Of a stretch of DNA of 64,000 bases, positions 1 through 10,330 are shown piece by piece. The stretch's first letter is position 1, and every line of letters begins with the position of its first letter. The notes under the pieces are model-generated. The model saw nothing but the letters and a program-made list of their open reading frames with translations, searched no databases and was not told the DNA's origin. Origin of the DNA: Mesostigma viride. Lineage: Eukaryota > Streptophyta > Mesostigmatophyceae > Mesostigmatales > Mesostigmataceae. The DNA is taken from assembly GCA_009746045.1 (NCBI GenBank), contig RPFO01000436.1, positions 48,501-112,500 on the forward strand, read 5' to 3'. The position numbers were made by a program, and so were the translations under genes.

Positions 1-895
1 GCCAGGTACTCGGCTGCTGCCAGCTCCAGAATTACTTCGGAGCGTGGCGTGGCCCAGTAGCCAAATTCTGTCACCATCGTGTCCAGAATTCCTGCCATCT
101 GCAGGAGCAGCATCCGCCTCTCCCCGCTGGCTGAGCTGCCGTGCATCGTCAGCATTAACGATGCACGGATGACTTCCCCCCCACGCTCTCTGCGTAGTCC
201 AGCATTCCCGGCAGCACCGCCTCCAGCATGTTGCTCACCAGCAGGACCGGCACTGCATGCCCGCTCAGCGCCACCCCCTTCGTGCGCGCCAGCCTGCCAG
301 CAGTCGCCGCTGCGGCTGGGCTTGCAGTTGCTGGAGTCTTTGCCTGGTCCAGCAGCTTCGACATGGCCGATATCAGGTCGCCAATATCTCCGCCAGTGCG
401 GGCGTTGCCCGGCGGGATGGAAGCCCTCCCGCTGGCGTTGCATAGCCCGTCTCGGTCCCCAGCAGCCGACCTATGTTCCGGTCTAGGTCCGCCACATCCT
501 GGTCGATCGCCCCAGGGCGCCATCCTCCTCGCCAGCGCCCGTCCACCATGCCCCGCCCCTCCGCTTCCACCTGCCGAAGGGGGAACACCCCCAGCTCCCA
601 CCCCACCTGCTGACACTGGTGGATCCGGCTCTGCAATAGCCTCCCCCAGTTGCGCTGCTAGCACATCGGCCAGGGCCTCCTCCCCATCCCAGTCGCTGAC
701 AAACCCCCTTTTCTCCAACACGTCCATGACGTTCTTGGCACGCCCCGGATTGAGCTTCTGGATCCGCTCTAGCCAATGCCCCTCCCCTAGGATCTTCTGG
801 ACCGCAGTTGCAGCCTCCTTTGGGGTGCATCCCTCCCTGGCTTCTTGCTTGAGCTTTGCTATGAAATTTCGCTCTGGGGCTGTCACTGAGGTCAT
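1..895 (-). pseudogene. gag-like ORF of copy 1 (partial, frameshifted)
   Basis: This is the first ORF of the retrotransposon, assigned as gag from its position upstream of RT. It starts with ATG at 895 (MTSVTAPERN) like the other copies and runs off the left window edge. No zinc knuckle is seen. Single-base differences from the other copies in the middle third switch the reading frame, so this copy is probably not translated in full. The middle is Ala/Gly/Pro-rich and the C-terminal third, seen in other copies, is helical. Confidence 0.75.
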
Positions 896-1160
896 GGTGG
901 GTTATAATGCTTGATGTGTTATATTGCGTTTTGTTTTTTGTGATGTGGTCACTTGAGGTTCTCAGGCAAAAGAAACAACCTGCTTCCCTGGAATGGAAGC
1001 CCACCTTTTATAGCAACCACCTCTCCAGCCAACCCCTACCTGGGTGGCTGGGGTACGGGTGCCAGCACAAAAAAATATTTTTTCTAAAATTATTTTTTCT
1101 TTTGGTGCTATATACGGCGTTGCATTCTCCGCTCAGCAGGTTAATTGATTAATTAATAAG

Positions 1161-1310
1161 CACGTGACTGCGTCACGTGGGTGCCAATACAGAGTAAAGG
1201 AACCTTCAACCCTTTATACACAGCGAGAAGGAGGGAGGGCGCCCTAGCTTCTCTCACTGCCGCAGGTGGGCAGGCCACAGAGCGCTCTCTCCACGGCATG
1301 GTGCCGGGGC
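1161..1310 (-). repeat. 3' region of the L1-like element, also found at 39184-39330
   Basis: This stretch holds a segment (gcgagaaggagggag and flanking bases) repeated with moderate divergence at 39184-39330. Both begin beside an AT-rich tail next to the shared 'gactgcgtca' stretch. That fits a conserved LINE 3' end plus a 5'-truncated second copy in the host-gene intron. Confidence 0.6.
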
Positions 1311-1550
1311 GCAACACTGTGGGTGCAATACAACCAGTGCAATACCATAGGTAGGCTGGCGCATAGCTTATGCTACAAATGTGAGGTGGGCGCAAGACGT
1401 CGGCTAATTAAGGCCGCAAGCTGATGGCCACAAGGTGCCAGAGCTAATTGAAGGTACTATAACGCTGTGCGCTAATATCGTTTCAAGTGCTGTAATGCCT
1501 AAGCTATCCCATAATCGATTGCCCCCATCTAGACAACTAGCTGGAGTGCT

Positions 1551-3013
1551 CTATCCCGGGGAGGCCCGGGGGGGCTTCCACAGTTTCTTATTGACATAGA
1601 GGTCCCCGCCCCGCCAGTACACTTGGGGCTTCTCGGGGTTGGTCTTGTGGCGGATGTAGTCGGGCCACTGATCGCGGCGTTGCTGCTGCTGGGCTGGCGT
1701 CAGGTCGTCGTCAAGCGACCAGGAGGTGTTCACCAGCTTCTTGCGGCGAGAGAGGAACCGAACTCGGGCTGTGATGTCGCTGAAGGTGAGGACCACTGGA
1801 GGGGGCCCAGCCTTGGCCCGTGGATGGGGCAGGCGGTAGGCGCCCTGCAGTATCGCACCTGGCAGCTGCATGCACGCCAAGAGCTGTTTCTTCAGCTCGT
1901 CGAGAAGAGAGTCTGGGGTCTCCTCCGGCGGCATGTCGAAGCGCCTGAGGATGACCCGGCAGCGGCGACGGTCGCGGTCAGCGGCCTCGCGGCGCGTGTC
2001 TTCCAGCTCCTGGCGCTTGGTGGTGATGGCGGTCGTGGTAGAGGATGCCTGGCTCTTGAGCAGGTCCGCCCAGGAGGCGCGAGTCGAGGGGTCATCGCTA
2101 GCCCTACCAGCAGGTTGGGCGGCGATGGTGGCCGTTCGCTCGGCGATCTCGGGGACCTGCGTGGCCAGGGCGTCTACCTTGGCAGCAACTGCCTCAAGTT
2201 TCACGGTGCCATGGCCGACTCGGCCTTCCACCTGGTTAAGGCGGGTGGTCACAGTGGCTGTGGCCTCGGAAACTTTGGTGGCAATGTGCTCTTGCGTAGC
2301 AGTAAACTGAGGCTGGAGCTTAAGGGCGACTCTGGCTTCAATGTTGTTGACCTTGGCCGAGAGAGTGTTGAGTGGGCCGTCAGGCGCGTTCAGGGCGGCG
2401 AGCTGCTCAGCCATCGGCGCCAGCTGCTCCGCCACTGCAGCTCGGATGGAGTCCGTGCTGGGGGAGGTGCTGCTCTGCGGGGATGCTGCAGCTGCTGTGG
2501 CTGCCCGTCTGCGCTCATGCAGGAGGCTCGATCGATCCTGAGGCCAGCGTAGCCAATCTGGGTGATGTCCTGGGCGTCGCAGCGCAGGTAGCTGCACATG
2601 ATGACTGCCTTCAAGTACGCCTCCGGTTCTTGAAGCAGCCATTCCCAGGCGGGCTTGGTGACCTTGTCGCCAGGGGTAGGCAGGAAAAGTTCGTCATGGC
2701 GGGCCAGGAACTTGATAACATCGTCACATTGTTCCTTCGTGAGCGTAAAGATTTCCAAGATGCAAAAATCCCGCTGGCCGGCGCCGAAGCGGCGGACGTC
2801 CCATTTGGTATGGGAAGTGCGGGTTTTCTTGGGAATGGGCGACGAGTTTGGCGTAGAGCACTGCGTCGAGGGAGGCAGACCGAGGGGGAGAGCTTCGATC
2901 AGCGCGAAAAGGTTGGCGTCCGCAGGAGTTGATGTCGCACGTGCTGCTGTCGACGGGAATGCCGACGACAGCTCAAAATGTTTGTCAAGGCTGCGTTTTG
3001 GTGGCATTTGCAA
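1551..3013 (-). pseudogene. L1-type ORF1 protein (RNA-binding), one frameshift
   Basis: Two overlapping frames (3013-2390 and 2642-1551) together make one protein of about 480 residues, with a frame switch near 2500. The N-terminal part is soluble and mixed. The middle is a long helical heptad-like segment (from about SIRAAVAEQLAPMAEQL). The C-terminal part matches the L1 ORF1 RRM-plus-CTD pattern: a basic RRCRVILRRFDMPPEE stretch, a VLTFSDITARVRFLSRRKKL segment, then SLDDDLTPAQQQ and DLYVNKKLW. In LINEs this protein coats element RNA. The frame break makes this copy's product doubtful. Confidence 0.7.
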
Positions 3014-3048
3014 AATACTGCGCTACAGCCGTAACCGATTATACTAGC

Positions 3049-3073
3049 AGATGCGTCTTGAAAAGACGCATCT
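3049..3073. other. Perfect 11-bp hairpin in the L1-like 5' leader
   Basis: agatgcgtctt and its reverse complement flank a 3-base loop, about 40 bp upstream of the ORF1 start. A related but imperfect sequence occurs near 12522-12560, which may be another 5' leader fragment. Confidence 0.6.
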
Positions 3074-3230
3074 GATGCAAGTAGCCTGACTGAATTTGGG
3101 GCTCAGACGCAAAAGTTCTGAGCTCCGCCGTCAGCCATGTCCGCTCGTGGCTCGTGGCTTATGATCTCAGCTGGTTAGCCATAGTATGCTCAGCAGGTTA
3201 GTCATAGATAAAATGAGCATAGCTCACCAA

Positions 3231-4118
3231 TTCATTCATTCATTCATTCATTCATTCATTCATTCATTCATTCATTCATTCATTCATTCATTCATTCATT
3301 CATTCATTCATTCATTCATTCATTCATTCATTCATTCATTCATTCATTCATTCATTCATTCATTCATTCATTCATTCATTCATTCATTCATTCATTCATT
3401 CATTCATTCATTCATTCATTCATTCATTCATTCATTCATTCATTCATTCATTCATTCATTCATTCATTCATTCATTCATTCATTCATTCATTCATTCATT
3501 CATTCATTCATTCATTCATTCATTCATTCATTCATTCATTCATTCATTCATTCATTCATTCATTCATTCATTCATTCATTCATTCATTCATTCATTCATT
3601 CATTCATTCATTCATTCATTCATTCATTCATTCATTCATTCATTCATTCATTCATTCATTCATTCATTCATTCATTCATTCATTCGATCATTCGATCATT
3701 CATTCATTCATTCATTCATTCATTCATTCATTCATTCATTCATTCATTCATTCATTCATTCATTCATTCATTCATTCATTCATTCATTCATTCATTCATT
3801 CATTCATTCATTCATTCATTCATTCATTCATTCATTCATTCATTCATTCATTCATTCATTCATTCATTCATTCATTCATTCATTCATTCATTCATTCATT
3901 CATTCATTCATTCATTCATTCATTCATTCATTCATTCATTCATTCATTCATTCATTCATTCATTCATTCATTCATTCATTCATTCATTCATTCATTCATT
4001 CATTCATTCATTCATTCATTCATTCATTCATTCATTCATTCATTCATTCATTCATTCATTCATTCATTCATTCATTCATTCATTCATTCATTCATTCATT
4101 CATTCATTCATTCATTCA
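3231..4118. repeat. (TTCA)n microsatellite between copy 1 and copy 2
   Basis: About 222 units of TTCA/CATT, pure except for two CGAT variants near 3685-3695. The left edge is the A1 end of copy 1 and the right edge is the B2 end of copy 2. Confidence 0.98.
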
Positions 4119-4315
4119 ATCCATTTCTGGCCTTGCCTTGCTTTGCATGCATCACCACAAAACATCAAATTTATTACAATATGTGTGCTAGCTCTATACG
4201 GTGGAATAACACAGACATGTCTACCAGATGGCAACACGGCCATCTGTATGCTAGGGTGAGCACACTATGTGAATGTGCAGGGCCAGCCCACAGCAGCTGT
4301 GCCCCTGCTCTACCC
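4119..4315 (-). repeat. B2 repeat of copy 2
   Basis: 197 bp, repeated as B1 at 4548-4744. The outermost bases ATCCATTTC (plus strand) are the element's 3' terminus. Confidence 0.92.
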
Positions 4316-4339
4316 CTTTTGCCAGGGTGGGTGGGTGGG

Positions 4340-4547
4340 AGGCAAAAGAAACAACCTGCTTCCCTAGAATGGAAGCCCACCCTTTATAGCAACCACCTCT
4401 CCAGCCAACCCCTACCTGGGTGGCTGGGGTACGGGTGCCAGCACAAAAAATATTTTTTTCTAAAATTATTTTTTCCTTTGGTGCTATACGGCGTTGCATT
4501 CTCCGCTCAGCAGGTTAGTCATAGATAAAATGAGCATAGCTCACCAA
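4340..4547 (-). repeat. A2 repeat of copy 2
   Basis: 208 bp, matching A1 at 9791-9998. It includes the CTTTATA (reverse TATAAAG) promoter-like stretch. The A2/B1 boundary joins CACCAA to ATCCATTTC, the same two terminal sequences found at the element's outer ends. Confidence 0.92.
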
Positions 4548-4744
4548 ATCCATTTCTGGCCTTGCCTTGCTTTGCATGCATCACCACAAAACATCAAATT
4601 TATTACAATATGTGTGCTAGCTCTATACGGTGGAATAACACAGACATGTCTACCAGATGGCAACACGGCCATCTGTATGCTAGGGTGAGCACACTATGTG
4701 AATGTGCAGGGCCAGCCCACAGCAGCTGTGCCCCTGCTCTACCC
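4548..4744 (-). repeat. B1 repeat of copy 2
   Basis: 197-bp copy of B2, lying between A2 and the 3' untranslated part that follows the recombinase. Confidence 0.92.
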
Positions 4745-5921
4745 ACATCTCCTTACATGGCTAACAGCCGAAAAATACGTAGGACATGCAAAAAAGAAAA
4801 CTTAAAACTACCTAGCTATGGGGGTACTTTGTCCCAACCCAGGTTCACCCTCGGGTTAGTTAAACCATTTCCCCCCTGACCTCCCACACAAGGGTGAGGT
4901 CAGTTGATAGCTAAAAGACGAGAGATAAAAACAGGAGGACGTCAAAACACGACGCCACCGAAGTGGCGCCGGAACGCCGCTGGGTCAAAACCCAGGGCCT
5001 GAGCCCAGAGGGCGGGTGGGATGTCGCGCCCCAGGAGGCTGCGGTGGAGGCCAATGTAGCGCGTGACCGAGAGGGCCGAAGCCCACCGGCCGCGCAGCTG
5101 GATGGCCTCCGGCGACTCGCCAGCGATGGCGTCGTGCGTCGCCCCCCCATGCCGGAGGCTGTGAAAAGAAAACATCCCTGGGATGCCCATGCGGGCCTGC
5201 ACAGCCTCCCACTGCTGCCTAGCCTGGCTGTACGTTAAGCCCCGAAAGAGGAGTGCCTCCGGGGGCTGGCCAGCCGTCAGACGTCGCAGGAGCCACAAAG
5301 AAAGTGGATCCCGGACGAGGACGTGCTGGGCCGCCCCCTGCGCAGTTTTGGGGTTGCGCAGCACAAGGGCACCGACCATGGGCCCTGGCTCGAGAAGGGG
5401 GTGGCCGGGATGAGCCACATCCCGAACCCGCAGCCCTAGCGCCTCGCTAATGCGTAAATACTGCTGGAAAGCAATAATAATCAACGCACTCAAGTGCACC
5501 TGTCGACGTGAAACTAGCAACAGGGCAGTGAAATAGCAAAGGCGCCAGGGCATAGGCGGAGGGCTGACAGCCGGAACAAGCCGCTGCCAACCTGCTAGCA
5601 GGCGGTCCGCCAGTACCCAATTCCGAACAATGTCGGGGTAGTACAGGTGGAGACAGGCCTTGGCATGCTGGCATAAGGTACGCCCCCGCCCGCCCCTGGC
5701 ATGGTAGACAGCAGAAATCCACTCACAGAAAATGGCTTCCGCGTCAGCTGGGTCGACAGGGCCAGGTGGCGCCCACGCCACGTAGACAGCCGCCGCACGC
5801 CGGTACGCTGGCAAGGTAGACACAGGGTTGACTGTGCCTTCCAAAAGTGCCAAGTCCCGAGGGCGTCGCGCCCCCTCAGGCCCAGGGTTGGGATGCACGT
5901 CACCACACCGGGTCAAGTCAG

Positions 5922-5926
5922 GAATC
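5922..5926. other. Target duplication of FB1 (left, GAATC)
   Basis: GAATC at 5922-5926 and 6475-6479. The uninterrupted site in copy 4 (near 17908) has it once. Confidence 0.9.
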
Positions 5927-6474
5927 AGTTACGTTAAATAGTGTCCGGAACCTTTTGCCCACTGAGGCAAATCGGGCCGGAACACTATTTTGCCCGGAAT
6001 AACCACTTTCGAGCACCCAAGTTAATTCGGCCGAATTAACTTGGGTGCCCGGAAGTGGTTATTCCGGGCAAAATAGTGTTACGGACCGATTTGCCTCAGG
6101 CGGCAAAAAGGTTCCGTCACTATTTAACGTAACTAAAACCTGTGCACCTTGGAGGTCAGGGGTTCGAATCCTCACTGAGGCAGCTCCGGCGCATTTAGTG
6201 GTGCGTGCTCAGCGGCCTAGGCGGATGTCTCGGGCTCTTCGTCCCCCCTCCACGAGGCCAGGTTTTAGTTACGTTAAATAGTGACGGAACCTTTTTGCCG
6301 CCTGAGGCAAATCGGTCCGTAACACTATTTTGCCCGGAATAACCACTTCCGGGCACCCAAGTTAATTCGGCCGAATTAACTTGGGTGCCCGGAAGTGGTT
6401 ATTCCGGGCAAAATAGTGTTACGGACCGATTTGCCTCAGGCGGCAAAAAGGTTCCGTCACTATTTAACGTAACT
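5927..6474. mobile_element. Fold-back element FB1 inserted in pol of copy 2
   Basis: This 548-bp insertion has the structure P-B-P: two 208-bp modules (5927-6134 and 6267-6474), each a near-perfect palindrome, around a 132-bp centre (6135-6266). The ends are AGTTACGTTAAATAG and its reverse complement. The centre holds an exact RNA polymerase III B-box match (GGTTCGAATCC, 6161-6171). No ORF of note is present. It looks like a non-autonomous element related in design to FB2 (30064-30889); the mobilising enzyme is unknown. Confidence 0.88.
6091..6171 (+). promoter_or_regulatory. Candidate Pol III A box and B box in FB1
   Basis: The B box GGTTCGAATCC (6161-6171) fits the tRNA consensus exactly. 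A weak A-box-like TTGCCTCAGGCGG begins 70 bp upstream, at 6091. FB2 has a better A box at nearly the same spacing (69 bp). Transcription is not demonstrated. Confidence 0.5.
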
Positions 6475-8435
6475 GAATCCAAGCGCCACGCCGACTGGCC
6501 TTGTCAGCTGGGTTGTGGTCGGTAGCCACCCAGACCCAGTGGCTCTGCGTGTCGCCAGCCAGTGACAGAGCGCAGTAGCGCCGAACCAGCTGGTTGAGGC
6601 GGTAGGAAGACGACCGCCCTCTGACAAACGCCCCCACCACAGCACTGGAGTCTACGAGCCGGACGACTCGCTTACCTCGACACGCCTTGGTCCGGCACGA
6701 CCACTCGACCCCCTGTGTCGCAGCAATCGCCTCCTTGACGTTGATGTGGTTAGGCTGCCCCCGCCACCGGTAGGACAGTGCCGTTCGCCAGTGGCCACTA
6801 TCCAGCAGGCTGTAGTCCCCCTCCTCCATGCGCTCCAGGTCCCAGTCCTCCCCAGACGTTAAAGCTGTCGTCCGCCACCCCCGCGCTTCGCGCCGGGTCG
6901 CCAGCCGGGCACAATCGGCCCCAGGCAGGTCCCTGTAGACCACCCCACCGCCGGAGCCGCTCGCATCACTTGCGACGACCCGGTCAGAAAGGGGCCGGGC
7001 CCTGGCCGCCCTCAAAAAGGGGGCCAGGTCGATCGCCGCCTGAAGCTCCTGGCGGGCCCCCGCAGGGAGGCGCCAGCGGCGCCCAGGCAGGGAGGCATTC
7101 ATGCTGCTAGCAGCCGGTACGTCTCAGACCACACCGAAAGCATGGGGCGGCACAGCAGATGCATCCACACCCACTTCCCAAGCACAGAACTAAGTTCGCG
7201 GTAGTATGTAAACCCGCGATCTAAGATTCTATGAGTAGCAGCGATAACTGCCACCACACGCTCAGGAACAGGCACCACGTCACCATCTCTTTGGTGAATG
7301 ACACCCACCGCCTGCACACCAGTCTGCTCTGCTGTCGCCCGTACCACCTTGTCAGACTTCTGCACCAGCCCAACAGCGGCGTAGGCAGCCTGAACACGAT
7401 CTAGCTGCTGATTCACCCCATCCACCGACGCACAGTGGGTGAAATGGAGGTCATCGATCGTCACAGCATGCATACCTTCCAGATCCTGCCGAGATTCGAA
7501 GCACGGCGAGGGCGCCAAGGGCGCAGCAGGGTCCTCCTCCAGCCTCAGCCGGACGGTCTCCCCCGCCTCGTTGGCCTCCGCCACCAGGATCAGCGCGGAC
7601 ATGTTGATGCTCAGCCCACGACTAGCCTCCAACGGCGGCTTGGGGCCACAGCGGTACAACACAGACTGATGCACACACTGGGCCACGGCGACGGCCAGCT
7701 TGTTGCCCATTGGCCAGCACAACATCCACGGCCACACCTTCCGACGAGCCCCACTCAGGCCCACCAGATCCGACCACACCGGCATCCACGCACAGTACCG
7801 CCGCATCCAAACTGGCAGGCGGAGTCTGTTGTAGTACGAATCCAAATCTGATACGCCCCCAAAAACATCCTCCCCAGCGCGCGTGGGCAAATCGCAAATC
7901 ACGCCAAGGTGTGGTAAAAAAGCGGGCATAGGATCTGGTAGTGGCATGTTGCCACGCCGGTTGTCCACAATCAGCCGTATACGGCCGTCGGGCTTTCCGA
8001 CCCCAAAAGTACCGTTCACCATAGGCGGCTCCTCCTCAAAAAATCCACCCAAAATCCCCCTCTCCACACACACCGTGCAAACCCGCGCGAACTCCTCCAT
8101 GCTACACCCCCGCGAGATCCGCATCGACTTCTGCAAGATCCGCTCTGCTGGGCTCAGCGTCCGTACCATCCTACTCTCATCATTCAAAATTGCTCCCCAA
8201 GAGGGGGGTAGTAAGTTCAGCACATCCACTTGGCCACCTTCCCCCGGACCAGGCAAGGCCAAGCGTGCGGCCACTAACGGTTCGTAAGGGGCTCCTTCAG
8301 CATATTCACCCCCATCCACTACAGATCCTGCCATTGCCGCTACGGAACCACCGTTCCGGCGGACAAAGGACCTGCAAGCATCATCGATCCCATCTAGGGC
8401 CGCCTGCTGCAGAGGCCCGGGCACACGGGCTGAAT

Positions 8436-8528
8436 CTACAGCAGGCGGGTCTCGCCCCCCCCCCCCATCCAGTTTAACGCCCTAACCGTCTGACAGGCTA
8501 GTGTGCGAGCATTAAAAGCCCGACTCAT
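8436..8528 (-). CDS. Short ORF leading into the 12-G run before pol (copy 2)
   Basis: This 30-codon ORF starts with ATG (MSRAFNARTL) just after the gag stop, reads through the G run as four glycines and ends at a TAG 21 nt past the run (ETRLL). The pol frame is the -1 frame across the run and has a TAG just upstream, with no early ATG. Slippage on the G run would fuse this leader to pol. That is inference: splicing or a non-AUG start is also possible. Confidence 0.4.
   Translation of the reverse strand: MSRAFNARTLACQTVRALNWMGGGGETRLL
8455..8466 (-). promoter_or_regulatory. 12-G run at the gag-pol junction (copy 2)
   Basis: The run has exactly 12 G on the coding strand in copies 2, 3, 4 and 5 (8455-8466, 14540-14551, 19888-19899, 29909-29920). 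It is a possible slippery site for pol expression. Confidence 0.5.
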
Positions 8529-8620
8529 CCTATCGCGCCTACGGCCTGAGCGTACCTGCTGCCACCAGTCACGAGGTGGCAGGGGTGCTGGAAGAGGTAG
8601 TGGAAGAAGGCACCGCTCCC

Positions 8621-9722
8621 TCACTTGTTGTTGTTGGACGGGCCGCCCTGCCCCTTCTTGCCGGGACCCTGCTCCAGCTTGTGCTGCAGCTTCCCCATGC
8701 TCATCGCCGCCCGCACCGCCGGAGACGCCAGCATTGCTCCACCCTCCTGGAATGGCAGCATTGCCGACGGAGTCCCCTTCCAACCCGTCGACCCCACATC
8801 CACCAGCTGGCATGCCGTGATCAGCTTTGCCAGGTACTCGGCTGCTGCCAGCTCCAGAATTACTTCGGAGCGTGGCGTGGCCCAGTAGCCAAATTCTGTC
8901 ACCATCGTGTCCAGAATTCCTGCCATCTGCAGGAGCAGCATCCTCCTCTCCCCGCTGGCTGAGCTGCCGTGCATCGTCAGCATTAACGATGCACGGATTG
9001 ACTTCCCCCCCACGCTCTCTGCGTAGTCCAGCATCCCGGCAGCACCGCCTCCAGCATGTTGCTCACCAGGACCGGCACTGCATGCCCGCTCAGCGCCACC
9101 CCCTTCGTGCGCGCCAGCCTGCCAGCAGTCGCCGCTGCGGCTGGGCTTGCAGTTGCTGGAGTCTTTGCCTGGTCCAGCAGCTTCGACATGGCCGATATCA
9201 GGTCGCCAATATCTCCGCCAGTGCGGGCGTTGCCCGGCGGGATGGAAGCCCTCCCGCTGGCGTTGCATAGCCCGTCTCGGTGCCCAGCAGCCGACCTATG
9301 TTCCGGTCTAGGTCCGCCACATCCTGGTCGATCGCCCCAGGGGCGCCATCCTCCTCGCCAGCGCCCGGTCCACCATGCCCCGCCCCTCCGCTTCCACCTG
9401 CCGAAGGGGGAACACCCCCAGCTCCCACCCCACCTGCTGACACTGGTGGATCCGGCTCTGCAATAGCCTCCCCCAGTTGCGCTGCTAGCACATCGGCCAG
9501 GGCCTCCTCCCCATCCCAGTCGCTGACAAACCCCCTTTTCTCCAACACGTCCATGACGTTCTTGGCACGCCCCGGATTGAGCTTCTGGATCCGCTCTAGC
9601 CAATGCCCCTCCCCTAGGATCTTCTGGACCGCAGTTGCGGCCTCCTTTGGGGTGCATCCCTCCCTGGCTTCTTGCTTGAGCTTTGCTATGAAATTCCGCT
9701 CTGGGGCTGTCACTGAGGTCAT
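8621..9722 (-). pseudogene. gag-like ORF of copy 2
   Basis: The start is ATG at 9722 (MTSVTAPERN) and the end is a GPSNNNK stop at 8621, about 367 codons. Single-base differences near 9235 and 9030 shift the frame twice relative to the reading seen in copy 5. The N-terminal ~90 residues are charged and helical, the middle is Gly/Ala/Pro-rich, and the C-terminal ~130 residues are helical, ending in a basic GKKGQGG tail that could bind RNA. Gag is assigned from position only. Confidence 0.75.
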
Positions 9723-9790
9723 GGTGGGTTATAATGCTTGATGTGTTATATTGCGTTTTGTTTTTTGTGATGTGGTCACTTGAGGTTCTC

Positions 9791-9998
9791 AGGCAAAAGA
9801 AACAACCTGCTTCCCTAGAATGGAAGCCCACCCTTTATAGCAACCACCTCTCCAGCCAACCCCTACCTGGGTGGCTGGGGTACGGGTGCCAGCACAAAAA
9901 ATATTTTTTTCTAAAATTATTTTTTCCTTTGGTGCTATACGGCGTTGCATTCTCCGCTCAGCAGGTTAGTCATAGATAAAATGAGCATAGCTCACCAA
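9791..9998 (-). repeat. A1 terminal repeat of copy 2
   Basis: 208 bp, matching A2. It ends at CACCAA, which runs directly into TTCATTCA. It contains the small inverted repeat TGAGCATAGCTCA close to the terminus and the promoter-like TATAAAG (minus strand, 9833-9839). Confidence 0.92.
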
Positions 9999-10330
9999 TT
10001 CATTCATTCATTCATTCATTCATTCATTCATTCATTCATTCATTCATTCATTCATTCATTCATTCATTCATTCATTCATTCATTCATTCATTCATTCATT
10101 CATTCATTCATTCATTCATTCATTCATTCATTCATTCATTCATTCATTCATTCATTCATTCATTCATTCATTCATTCATTCATTCATTCATTCATTCATT
10201 CATTCATTCATTCATTCATTCATTCATTCATTCATTCATTCATTCATTCATTCATTCATTCATTCATTCATTCATTCATTCATTCATTCATTCATTTCAT
10301 TCATTCATTCATTCATTTCATTCATTCATT
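9999..10330. repeat. (TTCA)n microsatellite right of copy 2
   Basis: About 83 units, with a few TTTCA interruptions near the right edge (10293-10330). It abuts the A1 end of copy 2. Confidence 0.97.

Larger units (their letters stand above)
1144..3187 (-). mobile_element. L1-like element carrying ORF1 only, inserted in copy 1
   Basis: This 2044-bp insertion splits the A1 repeat of copy 1. The 13-bp target gctcagcaggtta is present at 1131-1143 and 3188-3200, which is the kind of duplication made by LINE target-primed integration. The element lies on the minus strand: 5' leader 3014-3187, ORF1 1551-3013, then a 407-bp 3' region ending in a short AT-rich tail beside 1144. There is no endonuclease or reverse transcriptase ORF. 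It therefore looks like a complete but non-autonomous 'half-LINE'. Confidence 0.8.
1..3230 (-). mobile_element. PAT-like tyrosine-recombinase retrotransposon, copy 1 (5' part only)
   Basis: The window opens inside the gag of this copy, so only gag, the 5' leader and the A1 terminal repeat are visible. The sequence is nearly identical to copies 2-5. A1 runs from 964 and is split by an L1-like insertion (1144-3187). It resumes at 3188 and ends at 3230 with the family's terminal bases (CTCACCAA on the plus strand), followed directly by a TTCA array. Only the 5' portion can be judged; the rest lies outside the window. Confidence 0.9.
4942..8481 (-). pseudogene. pol of copy 2: RT - RNase H - 2A-like motif - tyrosine recombinase
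   Basis: The RT frame (8481 to about 7099) carries the IDD catalytic motif in HAVTIDDLHF. A one-base deletion near 7100 shifts into the RNase H frame (7102-6480), which has DASGSGGG, KEAIAA, VDSSAVVG and DHNPADKAS. Fold-back element FB1 (5927-6474) then interrupts the gene. The recombinase portion (5916-4942) is open to its stop, with a GDVHPNPGP motif near its start, the R of YLRISEALGLR, HSLRHGG, GRW and the catalytic Y of VTRYIG. It is the only recombinase end in the window without a frameshift. The gene is broken overall. Confidence 0.9.
4119..9998 (-). mobile_element. PAT-like tyrosine-recombinase retrotransposon, copy 2 (complete ends)
   Basis: On the plus strand the order is B2 (4119-4315), A2 (4340-4547), B1 (4548-4744), recombinase-RNase H-RT, gag, and A1 (9791-9998). 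This is the split-direct-repeat layout A1-ORFs-B1-A2-B2 typical of PAT/Kangaroo/Ngaro elements. Removing fold-back element FB1 and its 5-bp duplication leaves 5327 bp, matching copy 5 after its insertions are removed. Both ends touch TTCA arrays and no target duplication is seen, as expected for recombinase-mediated integration. Single-base indels break gag and the RT-RNase H junction. Confidence 0.93.

Noticed and set aside
3186-4259. Long ORF of repeated SFIH residues (also at 9945, 16028 and 21378)
   Set aside because: It is only the translation of the TTCA microsatellite, open in all frames because the unit contains no stop.
6135-6266. Genuine tRNA gene in FB1 or FB2
   Set aside because: The B box is exact and an A box is plausible, but I could not draw a full cloverleaf with paired acceptor and T stems; treated as tRNA-derived only.
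8621-9831. Extended frame beginning MGFHSREAGCFFCL in gag copies
   Set aside because: It begins inside the A1 repeat and continues in the wrong gag frame; the MTSVTAPERN start is shared by all copies.
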